From assembly GCA_904419285.1 (NCBI GenBank), contig CAJFQZ010000005.1, forward strand, positions 1 to 64,000: DNA of 64,000 nt, given 5' to 3'. The first letter of the stretch is position 1, and every line of letters begins with the position of its first letter. The position numbers were made by a program, and so were the translations under genes. This DNA comes from Lachnospiraceae bacterium UBA1818. GTDB lineage: Bacteria; Bacillota; Clostridia; Lachnospirales; Lachnospiraceae. Under the pieces are notes generated by a model. It had not been told where the DNA came from and ran no database searches. It saw only the letters and a list, made by a program, of their open reading frames with translations. Shown here one piece after another: positions 8,644 through 17,685 of this stretch.

Positions 8644-10743
8644 TTAGAAAATATGGTAATTTACTACCAGCGCTGCAAATACGATGGAGACCATGGACAG
8701 CAGCTTGATCAGGATATTGATCGACGGTCCTGACGTATCCTTGAACGGATCGCCCACCGTATCGCCTACGACAGCTGCCTTGTGGCACTCGCTGCCTTTT
8801 CCGCCGTGTTTTCCGCCCTCGATGTATTTCTTCGCGTTATCCCATGCGCCGCCTGAATTTGCCATGAAGATCGCCATCAGGAAGCCGGTCGCCGTGGAGC
8901 CGGTCAGAAGTCCGATCACACCGTTATACCCCAGGATCAGTCCGGTCACCACAGGAGTGATGATCGCCAGGAGCGTCGGGAGGACCATCTCTCGGAGACT
9001 AGCCTTTGTACAGATATCAACGCATCTCTCATAATCCGGATCCGCTTTTCCCTGCATCAGGCCTTTAATCTCTTTGAACTGACGTCTTACCTCGACCACG
9101 ATACTCTGAGCCGCGCGGCCTACAGAGTCCATCGTCAGTGCCGCGAACACGAATGGCAGGCAGGCTCCGATAAAGATACCTACAAGCACTGTCGGATTCA
9201 TAACACTCATATCGAGTTCCACAGCGCTGCCGCCAACTTCCTGTACTTTCTCAACATAGGAAGCGATAAGAGCCAGCGCCGTAAGAGCCGCAGAACCGAT
9301 CGCAAATCCTTTTCCGGTTGCAGCCGTTGTATTTCCAAGAGAATCCAGAGCATCGGTACGTCTTCGCACTTCCTCGTCAAGCCCTGCCATCTCTGCGATA
9401 CCGCCCGCGTTGTCCGCGATCGGTCCATACGCGTCTGTCGCCAGTGTAATACCAAGTGTGGAGAGCATTCCAACTGCTGCGAGAGCAATTCCATACAGTC
9501 CCCTGGTCGCTTCCACAAAACCTCCTGATAAAACATACGCAGCCATAACACAGACTGCGATAATGATAATCGGAACTGCTGTGGAAAGCATTCCAAGACC
9601 CAGGCCTCCGATGATAAGCGTTGCAGAACCGGTCTCTGATTTATCAGCCAGATGCTGTGTCGGTTTGTATGTATCGGACGTAAAGTACTCGGTAAAAAAT
9701 CCGATCAAGACGCCTGCGAGAAGTCCGGCAAGGATCGCAAAATAAATACCGATAAAGTCTTTTCCAAGGATGAACCATACGATCGGGAATGCGATCACTG
9801 CGATCAGAAGCGCACTTGTATTTGTTCCTCTCCTGAGCGCTTTCAGCAGCGTGCTCTGCTCAGTGCTCTCTCCTGTCTTTACGAGCAGAGAACCGAGGAT
9901 AGACGCCAGGACGCCGATCGCCGCAAGAAGCATCGGAATCGCAACCGCGTTGGCACGGTCAACTGATTCAATCTTATTAAACGCGATAACTCCGAGTGAG
10001 CACGCTGACAGAATGGAGCCAACGTAAGACTCGTAGAGGTCTGCCCCCATTCCGGCAACATCGCCTACATTATCGCCCACGTTATCCGCGATAACCGCCG
10101 GATTTCTCGGATCATCCTCCGGAATTCCGACCTCAACCTTACCTACAAGATCCGCGCCGACATCCGCTGCCTTTGTGTAGATACCTCCGCCCACACGTGC
10201 AAACAGCGCCATGGACGAGGCGCCCATTCCGAATGTAAGCATCGTACTTGTCACATCCTCAAGCGGGAGCTTGAATACCAGTTTCAGAAGCAGATACCAG
10301 ATCGAAATATCCAGAAGTCCCAGTCCGACAACTGTAAATCCCATGACCGAACCTGCTGAGAATGCTACGTTCAATCCTTTGTTCAGACTCTTCTGGCAGG
10401 CAGCTGCAGTTCTTGCATTCGCACGCGTCGCGATCTGCATCCCGACAAATCCCGAAAGACCTGAGAAAAATCCGCCGGTGACAAATGCAAATGGAACAAA
10501 CCATGTAAGAAGATCCAATGCCGCCATCACAAAAAGGATTACGAACATAATCGCAAAGAAACCGATCAGTATCTTATACTGGCGTCTTAAGTACGCCATT
10601 GCTCCCTGATGGATCGATGCCGAGATCTTCTTCATCCTGTCGTTTCCTTCCGGAAAGCGGAGAACTTTCTGTGCCCTGCTCGCCACAAACAGGAGTGCGA
10701 TAATGGAGCCGCATAGTGTCAGTAGTGCCAATTCATTATCCAT
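8644..10743 (-). CDS. hppA: membrane-bound ion-pumping pyrophosphatase, K+-dependent type
   Basis: Hydrolyses pyrophosphate and exports H+ and/or Na+ across the membrane. The product is 699 aa with about 16 membrane segments. The substrate-binding motif [20 protein letters not shown] (about 205-225) is intact, as is the C-terminal [13 protein letters not shown] motif. The motif [14 protein letters not shown] has Ala where K+-independent enzymes have Lys, which indicates a K+-stimulated enzyme; many clostridial members of that class pump Na+. A strong ribosome binding site GGAGGAGAG precedes the ATG. Single gene. Confidence 0.96.
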   Translation of the reverse strand: MDNELALLTLCGSIIALLFVASRAQKVLRFPEGNDRMKKISASIHQGAMAYLRRQYKILIGFFAIMFVILFVMAALDLLTWFVPFAFVTGGFFSGLSGFVGMQIATRANARTAAACQKSLNKGLNVAFSAGSVMGFTVVGLGLLDISIWYLLLKLVFKLPLEDVTSTMLTFGMGASSMALFARVGGGIYTKAADVGADLVGKVEVGIPEDDPRNPAVIADNVGDNVGDVAGMGADLYESYVGSILSACSLGVIAFNKIESVDRANAVAIPMLLAAIGVLASILGSLLVKTGESTEQSTLLKALRRGTNTSALLIAVIAFPIVWFILGKDFIGIYFAILAGLLAGVLIGFFTEYFTSDTYKPTQHLADKSETGSATLIIGGLGLGMLSTAVPIIIIAVCVMAAYVLSGGFVEATRGLYGIALAAVGMLSTLGITLATDAYGPIADNAGGIAEMAGLDEEVRRRTDALDSLGNTTAATGKGFAIGSAALTALALIASYVEKVQEVGGSAVELDMSVMNPTVLVGIFIGACLPFVFAALTMDSVGRAAQSIVVEVRRQFKEIKGLMQGKADPDYERCVDICTKASLREMVLPTLLAIITPVVTGLILGYNGVIGLLTGSTATGFLMAIFMANSGGAWDNAKKYIEGGKHGGKGSECHKAAVVGDTVGDPFKDTSGPSINILIKLLSMVSIVFAALVVNYHIF

Positions 10744-10897
10744 TTTTCTCTCTCCTCCATTCTGTTTCGGAGTGCCCTCGTGAACACTCCTTTAAAATTT
10801 ATGAATACGAGAATTATTATAACACCTTTATAAAAATTTTAGTAGATTTTTCTCATTTATTTTTAAATTTAACAGTATATTTATGCATTTTTAAACC

Positions 10898-10934
10898 AAA
10901 AGACGAACCATCCAAATGGGCAGTCCGTCTTTTT
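10898..10934 (-). terminator. terminator of glgB
   Basis: AAAAGACG pairs with CGTCTTTT around an imperfect inner stem, 17 bases beyond the glgB stop. T-tracts occur on both strands. Confidence 0.7.
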
Positions 10935-10950
10935 GCATAATTTTTTGTTT

Positions 10951-12876
10951 TTAGAATTCAAATACGGCAACGCCGTACGGAGCCAGCGGATATGCGAAGG
11001 AATACTTCTTTCCATCGCATTCCTGTCTTACCGGCTTATAGAGCAGCGGCCTCGGCTCTCCCTTGCCGCCATACTGAACCTCATCACTGTTCAAGATCAG
11101 CCTGCACTGCTTCCTTCTCGGAACTCCGACTCTATAATCGCGGCGCTCCATCGGAGTAAAGTTCAGGACAAAGAGAAGGTTCTTCTTATTATCCTTGGAA
11201 TGTCTGATAAAGCTGTAGATGCTGCGGAAGCAGTCGTCCGCATTGACCCATTCAAATCCTGCCGGATCGTTATCCAGTTCATACATCGCCTTATTCTTTT
11301 TATACAGATGGAGCAGGTCTCTATACCAGTTCTGGATCGCCTGATGCTCCGGTTCTGCCAGCAGATACCAGTCGAGCTCGCGCTCCTCGCTCCACTCGCG
11401 CAGCTGAGCAAAATCCTGTCCCATAAAGAGAAGCTTCTTTCCCGGATGTCCCATCATAAACGCATAGCCCGCCTTCAGGTTCGCATACTTATCAAATCCA
11501 AGTCCCGGCATCTTATTGATCATCGAGCATTTCAGATGGACTACCTCGTCATGGGAAAGGACAAGGATATAGTTTTCACTGTACGCATATGTGCTGGCAA
11601 ATGTCATCATATTGTGGGCGTTCTTCCTGAAATACGGATCCAGCTTCATGTACTCTGTAAAGTCATGCATCCAGCCCATATTCCACTTCAGGCTGAATCC
11701 GAGTCCTCCGTCCTCCGGAGCCCCGGTCACCTTCGGCCATGCCGTAGACTCCTCCGCGATCATCACAGCGCCGTGATTCCTTCCGAGTACTACTGAGTTC
11801 AGATGCTTGAAGAACTCGATCGCCTCAAGGTTCTCATTGCCGCCGTATTTATTCGCAACCCACTGCCCGTCCTGTTTTCCATAATCCAGATAGAGCATGG
11901 ATGCCACAGCGTCAACCCTGAGCCCGTCCACATGATAATGCTCGATCCAGAACAGCGCATTGGCGATCAGGAAGTTCTTTACCTCCGGTTTTCCGTAATC
12001 AAAGATCTTGGTGCCCCAGTCCGGGTGCTCTCCTTTTCTCGGATCTGCATACTCATAAGTCGGCGTTCCGTCAAAATCAGCCAGTCCGTGCGCATCTCTC
12101 GGGAAATGTGCCGGCACCCAGTCAAGGATGACGCCGATCTTATTCCTGTGCAGATAGTTGATCATATATGCAAAATCTTCCGGAGTTCCATATCTGGATG
12201 TGGGAGCATAATAGCCTGTCACCTGATATCCCCAGGATCCGTCAAAGGGATGCTCTGCAATGCCCATGAGCTCAATGTGAGTATACCCCATATCCTTCAC
12301 ATACTTTGTAATAGCTTCCGCAAATTGACGGTACGTATAGAAGCCCTCATCCTCCGTCCCCGGATTTCTCATCCAGGATCCCATATGAACCTCATAGATT
12401 GACATCGGGTTCGTCCTGTTATCCCAGGTCTTCCGATTCTCCATCCACGCGTCATCCGTCCACTTCAAATGAGAAATATCCGCGACTCTTGACGCTGTTC
12501 CCGGTCTGAGCTCCGCGTAATTCGCATACGGGTCAGCCTTGAAAATACGCTTTCCCTGCTGCGTCTCAATACAGAACTTATAGAGATCGCCTACGTCCAC
12601 TCCCGGTACAAAACAGGTATAGATCCCCATCGGCTCCTGACGTTCCATGTAATTCGCTTCAAAATCCCAGTCGTTAAAATCACCCACGACTGCAACTCTG
12701 CGCGCATGAGGCGCCCACACCGCAAAATAAACTCCGGATACTCCATCCACTGTCACCTTATGAGCACCCATTTTTTGATAAATCTCATAATGGTTGCCCT
12801 GACCAAAAAGATACTGATCAAGTTCTCCGATCTCATAAGGCTGTACCTTCTTATCTGTGCCTTTTTTCTTAACCAT
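10951..12876 (-). CDS. glgB: 1,4-alpha-glucan branching enzyme
   Basis: Introduces alpha-1,6 branches in glycogen (GH13 family). The product is 641 aa. It has an N-terminal CBM48-type domain (about 30-130, VYFAVWAPHARRVAVVGDFN), a catalytic barrel with HFPRDAHGLADFDG, the nucleophile in GLRVDAVASMLYLDY (about 315-320), the acid in MIAEESTAWP (about 373), the VLSHDEV motif, and a C-terminal beta domain. I chose the ATG at 12876 because GAGGTG lies six bases before it; an ATG three codons upstream has no such site. No other glg genes are nearby. Confidence 0.95.
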   Translation of the reverse strand: MVKKKGTDKKVQPYEIGELDQYLFGQGNHYEIYQKMGAHKVTVDGVSGVYFAVWAPHARRVAVVGDFNDWDFEANYMERQEPMGIYTCFVPGVDVGDLYKFCIETQQGKRIFKADPYANYAELRPGTASRVADISHLKWTDDAWMENRKTWDNRTNPMSIYEVHMGSWMRNPGTEDEGFYTYRQFAEAITKYVKDMGYTHIELMGIAEHPFDGSWGYQVTGYYAPTSRYGTPEDFAYMINYLHRNKIGVILDWVPAHFPRDAHGLADFDGTPTYEYADPRKGEHPDWGTKIFDYGKPEVKNFLIANALFWIEHYHVDGLRVDAVASMLYLDYGKQDGQWVANKYGGNENLEAIEFFKHLNSVVLGRNHGAVMIAEESTAWPKVTGAPEDGGLGFSLKWNMGWMHDFTEYMKLDPYFRKNAHNMMTFASTYAYSENYILVLSHDEVVHLKCSMINKMPGLGFDKYANLKAGYAFMMGHPGKKLLFMGQDFAQLREWSEERELDWYLLAEPEHQAIQNWYRDLLHLYKKNKAMYELDNDPAGFEWVNADDCFRSIYSFIRHSKDNKKNLLFVLNFTPMERRDYRVGVPRRKQCRLILNSDEVQYGGKGEPRPLLYKPVRQECDGKKYSFAYPLAPYGVAVFEF

Positions 12877-12916
12877 AAAGCCCACCTCGCCGCTCGAATT
12901 TTTAAATCCGTTTTCT

Positions 12917-12945
12917 GTACAAATCCGGCAGAAACTGCCGGATTT
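12917..12945. repeat. 13-bp-arm hairpin in the glgB leader
   Basis: The arms ACAAATCCGGCAG and CTGCCGGATTTGT are perfect, with a three-base loop. The hairpin lies about 45 bases before the glgB start and inside its likely 5' untranslated region. No T-tract follows on either strand, so it is not a simple terminator. Confidence 0.6.
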
Positions 12946-13044
12946 GTCAGGCTATACGCATAAAAACGGTTACTCATTTTTATATAAGCCTATTATACTG
13001 GAAAGATTCAGAAAAGAAAAGAGAAAAGCAGTCTTGAAATTAAA

Positions 13045-13074
13045 AATAGACAGCCTTTTTCAAGACTGTCTATT
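13045..13074 (-). terminator. terminator of the TPR/ATPase gene
   Basis: AATAGACAG pairs with CTGTCTATT and is followed by TTTTAATTT on the minus strand, 15 bases past the stop. An overlapping alternative pairing (CAGTCTTGA with TCAAGACTG) is also possible. Confidence 0.75.
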
Positions 13075-13088
13075 AATATTATTTGCTG

Positions 13089-16000
13089 TTAAATATTAAA
13101 ATCCTTCTCCGATAACAGAATTCTGTCAGAATCATCCGTATTTTTCCCAAATACTCTTCTGACCAGCTTTTTAGCCGAAGCTTTCTGTGAATGCTGTATC
13201 GCTTCATCCATGATCTCTTTTACCTCTGCCACGGTAACGGCATGATCCTCTCTCTGCAGAGAATCGATCCTGCTGTAAAGAGCGAGGATTCCCATCTCGT
13301 CGATGCGGTATCCGTTCTCCTGCGCGTAGGTCTGACCAAAGGTCACAAGCTCATCGTTGATAAAGATCGGCACCTCGAGTCTGGACGTAAACTTGCGTCT
13401 GAACTCACGGTTGGAAGAGAGGAGACGGTCAAGCGGTTTCCTCTGCTCCTCAAGAACAATCAGAAGCTCTCCTGTATCTTTCTCCATCGCCTTATTCAGA
13501 CGGGCAACGGTCTTCTCGTTCATCTTTCCCGCCTTCTCGATGATCAGCGCTCCTCCATAGAGCTTATCGATGATATCTCCGATCTTCTTTTTATTCAGAG
13601 ACTCGCCTGTAACGATAGCAACCTTGCCCTGACGGATATTCCGCTGTTTCTGGATCGCTTTCACAACATCCACCGCAAGGACGGTCTTTCCGTTTCCTTT
13701 ATTGCCAATGATCAGAAGATTTCCTGTCCTTGATGTACCTCTGCGGTTCGTGCAGTTCTTATCCTGCTCCAGGACATCTACAAGCTGCTCGCTCATTCCG
13801 CGCACAGGCACGAAGTAGGAGAACAGTTTTTTCTGTTCATCCGTCAGTCCCGCCCGGGTTCCGATTCCGCTCTGTGCTTCCAGATCGTAACGCCCGTGAA
13901 CTACAAATCCGGTGTCGCTCAGTGACAGTGCATCTGAGATCTCATCCAGCGGCAGCGGAGATGTCTTTCCTGTAGCGATCAGCTTCGCTGTCTCTTTTCT
14001 GCTCAGCGGCGTCGTCGCTGAAAGGATGTCCATTTCTTCATCATCGTCATCCGGAACTTCTCTGTCGTCCGGCTCTGTACTGTGTTCCGGATTCACCCGG
14101 AATTCTTCCTCAAAATCCGGCATCTCATTATCGTAGATGTCGTCCTCGTCTTCGTATTCCGAATAATACTCTTCTTCCGCCTCGTCAGCATAATCTCTGC
14201 CGTACTCTTCCTCGTCCTCATAAACGCTGTCCGGCTCGTCATAATCATCATCCCAGTAATCTTCCGAATCATCCAGTTCCAGATCATCATCGATCCTGAG
14301 CTCATCCGCAACCTTCCCCATGTTTTCGTGCGGCACGTCGTCTGTCTTTTCCTTCTTTACCGGTTTCGGCTCTTCCGGAGGTATAACTCCTTCGATCTCA
14401 TCGATCAGGCGCTGAATATCCGGCGGAAGGATCGGTTCTGTCTTTTTCTTATTTTCCATGATTTCCCCTGCTGTTTCCCCTTCTGTCAAATCTTTCTGCT
14501 CTGCTTCTGCAGGCTCTGCTTCGTCATCTTCCGACTCTTCTGTATCTCCCCATGTTTCTTCTTCAGAGGCTTCCTCTTCGAACTCTTCGTAATCATCTGC
14601 TTCAAGCTCTTCTGTATCGTCATACTCTTCCGAATCATCCGCTTCAAGCTCTTCCGCTTCCTCGTATTCCTCTGACTCGTCTGCTTCAAGCTCTTCCGCT
14701 TCCTCGTATTCCTCTGACTCGTCTGCTTTAAGCTCTTCTGCTTCCTCATATTCTTCCGAATCGTCCGCTTCAAGTTCTTCCACTTCTTCGTATTCTTCCG
14801 AATCATCCGCTTCGAGCTCTTCCGCTTCCTCATATTCTTCCGAATCGTCCGCTTCAAGCTCTTCCGCCTCTTCATATGCCTCCGCGTCATCTGCTTCGAG
14901 TGCTTCTGTATCCTCTGGAGAAGCGGCAGCGTTTTCCATGCCGGATGCCGTATCTTCTTCCACGACTTCCGCTTCCACAGCCTCTATCGGCTCCTCCTCT
15001 TCCGTCAGATCCTCTGAATCCTCCATCTGAAGCTCCCAGTCAGAAAGAATATCTGCAAAGCTCATCTGCCCTTCGACCTGCTCGCTGTCTGCTGAGGTCT
15101 CCGTGGCATCTTCTGTATTTTGTTCTTCATCCGCATCTTCAAGGAACTCTTCCGCCTCTGTTATATCAAGACTTGCCTCCGTGCTCTCTTCTTCCTCCTC
15201 TGAGACTGTCTCCTGTGCAGACACATCCACAATCTCTTCAGCCTCTTCCGGAACAAGTTCTGTCATTCCAGACGCTGCAGGCACTTTCTCCTGAAGTTCT
15301 TTCTCCTCTGCGATCTGATTGACCATCTCAAGGTCGACCACCGACTCTATTTCACCGATTGCGTCTTCCAGATCTGCCATATCAGTCTCCCCGGAAGCCT
15401 CAGCCGGTTCCTCCGTAAGTACAGGCTCCTCTTCCTGATCTTCCTCCAATTCCGGCGGCGTTATCTCTGTAATGTCAGAGTCCATTTTGGGCTGAAGCAG
15501 CTGCTTGAGCGCTTCATCAAGGCGCATTGTATCGCCAATCTTCTTCTGTCCTTTTTCCTGTCCCGGATGCTCTGTTTCCGCAGGCTCAGTTTCGCTCTCT
15601 TCCGTTTCTGCCCCGCTGTCTTTCTCTTCCTCTGACACAGTCCCTTCTTCTTCCTGGGATGCAGCGTAGGTCTCCAGATCCGGGATCTCTTCTGTTTCTG
15701 TGCTTATCTTACCGCTTCTTTTATCATATTTTTCCTGCTGTGAAGGAGTCAGAGGCTTGTACTGCATCTTAAGCTCCATCGCCTTATACACATATTTGCC
15801 CTCGCTGAACCACAGGATCAGGTCATCACATTCTTCCAGACACTCCGTGATCATCCCCGCTTCCTGATACAGCTTTGCCAGCTCATATGCCCACTCTTCA
15901 ATATATTCGGCCTTTTTAAATTCTTCCAGGGCTTCTATCTGCTGTTCGATCGGAGCATTCTGTGCGCGGAGAATCTGATATCTTAAAATATATTGATTCG

Positions 16001-16322
16001 GATCTTTCGGAGCGATCTGCATAAAATCATCATAATAATCTATCGCCTCTTCAACATTCCCTGTTTTGATTGCCAGCGAACACAGGCGGTAAAGCACCTT
16101 ACGGCTGCCTTCTGCACGGTGATAAGCGATTCTGAGGACATCGTAACTTTTCTTGTACTCGTCATTCTTTTCATAAATATCGCTGACATTCATCAGCATC
16201 GTAACATTCCGTACTCTTTTCCAGTCAATTATATCCGCTATCTCCGCAGCTCTGCTGTATTCACCGTCTTCCATAAGTTCAAGCATTTCTTGTGTCTTTA
16301 ACTTATATTCATACTTATCCAC
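13089..16322 (-). CDS. TPR protein with acidic repeat region and C-terminal AAA-type ATPase domain
   Basis: A 1077-aa protein. Residues 1 to about 205 are helical TPR-like repeats (EEAIDYYDDFMQIAPKDPNQ). Residues about 205-790 are extremely rich in Glu and Asp and include a 14-residue tandem repeat (about 473-584). Residues about 830-1060 form a P-loop domain with Walker A GNKGNGKT (about 870) and a CbxX/SpoVK-like layout; the Walker B position reads LIIEKAG, lacking the usual Asp-Glu pair. No signal peptide or membrane segment. The GTG start at 16322 has GAGGTG seven bases upstream; the ATG 13 codons earlier does not. The role is unknown; a scaffold or chaperone ATPase is possible. Confidence 0.8.
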   Translation of the reverse strand: MDKYEYKLKTQEMLELMEDGEYSRAAEIADIIDWKRVRNVTMLMNVSDIYEKNDEYKKSYDVLRIAYHRAEGSRKVLYRLCSLAIKTGNVEEAIDYYDDFMQIAPKDPNQYILRYQILRAQNAPIEQQIEALEEFKKAEYIEEWAYELAKLYQEAGMITECLEECDDLILWFSEGKYVYKAMELKMQYKPLTPSQQEKYDKRSGKISTETEEIPDLETYAASQEEEGTVSEEEKDSGAETEESETEPAETEHPGQEKGQKKIGDTMRLDEALKQLLQPKMDSDITEITPPELEEDQEEEPVLTEEPAEASGETDMADLEDAIGEIESVVDLEMVNQIAEEKELQEKVPAASGMTELVPEEAEEIVDVSAQETVSEEEEESTEASLDITEAEEFLEDADEEQNTEDATETSADSEQVEGQMSFADILSDWELQMEDSEDLTEEEEPIEAVEAEVVEEDTASGMENAAASPEDTEALEADDAEAYEEAEELEADDSEEYEEAEELEADDSEEYEEVEELEADDSEEYEEAEELKADESEEYEEAEELEADESEEYEEAEELEADDSEEYDDTEELEADDYEEFEEEASEEETWGDTEESEDDEAEPAEAEQKDLTEGETAGEIMENKKKTEPILPPDIQRLIDEIEGVIPPEEPKPVKKEKTDDVPHENMGKVADELRIDDDLELDDSEDYWDDDYDEPDSVYEDEEEYGRDYADEAEEEYYSEYEDEDDIYDNEMPDFEEEFRVNPEHSTEPDDREVPDDDDEEMDILSATTPLSRKETAKLIATGKTSPLPLDEISDALSLSDTGFVVHGRYDLEAQSGIGTRAGLTDEQKKLFSYFVPVRGMSEQLVDVLEQDKNCTNRRGTSRTGNLLIIGNKGNGKTVLAVDVVKAIQKQRNIRQGKVAIVTGESLNKKKIGDIIDKLYGGALIIEKAGKMNEKTVARLNKAMEKDTGELLIVLEEQRKPLDRLLSSNREFRRKFTSRLEVPIFINDELVTFGQTYAQENGYRIDEMGILALYSRIDSLQREDHAVTVAEVKEIMDEAIQHSQKASAKKLVRRVFGKNTDDSDRILLSEKDFNI
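14572..14906. repeat. 42-bp in-frame tandem repeat, about eight copies
   Basis: Each unit encodes EADDSEEYEEAEEL or a close variant (D to E, A to V, E to K changes). Copies at the 3' side of the gene are more diverged (EADDYEEFEEEA). The unit length is a multiple of three, so copy-number change keeps the frame. Confidence 0.9.
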
Positions 16323-16436
16323 CGCAATCACCTCATCGAAAATAATATCTTTTTCCCACATTCTATCGCTTTCATGTCACATCTGCAAAAGCCAATATTC
16401 TTTCAATAGTTTAGCATATGAGACTCATAATGTCAA

Positions 16437-16474
16437 AAAAATGCATCCTCAATTGACATTGACGATGCATTTTA
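16437..16474 (-). terminator. terminator of a decayed minus-strand unit
   Basis: AAAATGCATC pairs with GATGCATTTT; on the minus strand the hairpin ends in TTTTTTTGAC. No intact gene precedes it now, only the 16971-17060 ORF and remnants. Confidence 0.75.
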
Positions 16475-16970
16475 TGATTTATTTAATTTTTTCATTATTT
16501 TTATTTTATATTAAATCGGAGGCATTTATTTGATTCACGTTCCTGTGAGACCTCTGCCGTCTGTTATCTCATCAGCGGTCGATTTACTAAGACCAGCTTA
16601 TTAAATCTACCCTCCTTCAATAACAAATTGAGGTTCATAACAAAATCCGCTTTCCGCTTTCGCTTCATCTCCGGTATTATTCTATATTTTTAAAGAATCT
16701 CCCAAGTTATTCTTTCTATAATCTTTCAAAGGGAGCAGTATTGTTAAACAATATTCCTGCCTTCTATTTGATTATTCCTTCTATAACTACTGATCCTTTA
16801 CTATAAAATAATATTCTACTCAATGTTTCTTTACACATCTTTCGAAATCCTGTTATATGTGGTAACTATATTCAATACGTCTGCAAATGCTTAAATCTGT
16901 TGATTTTCATCCAGATTCCGATCACTCCGATTGTACCTTTACATTCTGATTATTTCTGGATTCTTAATCT

Positions 16971-17060
16971 TTATCTGCGGCAAAGGCCTCTTTCTTCACA
17001 GGAACTAACATTTACCGTACCACTGACATATTGATTATTAACTGAAACTATACTGTCCAT
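16971..17060 (-). CDS. 29-codon ORF with strong promoter and ribosome binding site
   Basis: Encodes MDSIVSVNNQYVSGTVNVSS followed by nine residues ending in two Arg, with Cys at 21 and 27. AGGAGGAAGG sits seven bases before the ATG, and a TTGACA-17-TATTAT promoter lies about 115 bases upstream. It could be a real small peptide. Alternatively it is the first part of a longer gene broken by a frameshift: the next frame continues VKKEAFAADKD before a stop. I recognise no family. Confidence 0.4.
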   Translation of the reverse strand: MDSIVSVNNQYVSGTVNVSSCEERGLCRR

Positions 17061-17177
17061 GGGACCTTCCTCCTGCTTCCTTGTATTTTTAACCTAATCG
17101 AACAATTGATCTGTCATTTGTTCTCTTAGATAAATATCCTTTTGAGATGGTTTCTTGTATCTCTTTTGGATGATTTT

Positions 17178-17206
17178 ATAATACCACCGCTGTTTTTATT
17201 TGTCAA
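17178..17206 (-). promoter_or_regulatory. strong promoter in the gene desert
   Basis: TTGACA (17201-17206) and TATTAT (17178-17183) are spaced 17 bases apart, reading toward the 29-codon ORF at 17060. Confidence 0.7.
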
Positions 17207-17288
17207 TACATTTTATGCATTTTATTTTAAATAAATTTATTATTTTGTTTATTTTGTTTGAATTTTCAGATAATATTCCTTTTCACTC

Positions 17289-17565
17289 TTATCTCCCTTC
17301 ATCGAAACTACTATATTTTGCGATCATATCAAATACAATACATACTGCATATATATTTGTATCTACAAATGTATGCAATTCTCCCCGACGGATCTCCACC
17401 ATTTTTCTGACACTGCGCAGTCCGATCGGATTGCTCTCCGTGTCCGCCGTATTTTCTTTGACCTGGTTATGAAGCGTGCCCCGGTTCCCGCCCCGCTCCG
17501 GATGCATATCCACAGAAACCCGACCTTTCTTATCCCCGTACTTTAATATATTGAAAAAAAAAATT
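17289..17565 (-). pseudogene. C-terminal remnant of a GHKL sensor histidine kinase
   Basis: The frame carries the end of a GHKL ATPase domain as found in AgrC/LytS-type kinases: NILKYGDKKGRVSV resembles the N-box, and NPIGLRSVRKMVEIRRGELH matches the glycine-rich G2 motif and the following helix. Upstream the frame breaks in a poly-A/T run. The sensor, dimerisation and His-box parts are absent, as is any adjacent LytTR response regulator. Confidence 0.65.
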
Positions 17566-17685
17566 ACTGCATATTCTCTTGAATTTTATGTTCTCTGAAG
17601 GGTTTCTTAAGAATTCTTTAGATTCGTTTTCGGCATTTTTTAAGATAAATGTACTAATCTGAGATTACTGAAAGGGGGAATACAA

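Larger units (their letters stand above)
16323..17685. other. AT-rich gene desert with gene remnants
   Basis: About 1.36 kb without an intact recognisable gene. Read on the minus strand it holds, in order, the C-terminal remnant of a GHKL sensor kinase, a good sigma-A promoter, a 29-codon ORF with a strong ribosome binding site, several short frames broken by stops (for example an in-frame stretch ending KRKADFVMNLNLLLKEGRFN near 16600-16660), and a terminator. It looks like a decayed minus-strand operon. Confidence 0.6.

Noticed and set aside
10933-11796. 287-aa plus-strand ORF
   Set aside because: Antisense to glgB; no domain and no ribosome binding site.
14082-14890. Ile/Phe/Leu-rich plus-strand and Lys/Arg-rich minus-strand ORFs in the acidic repeat
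   Set aside because: They are frame shadows of the 42-bp repeat encoding the acidic segment.
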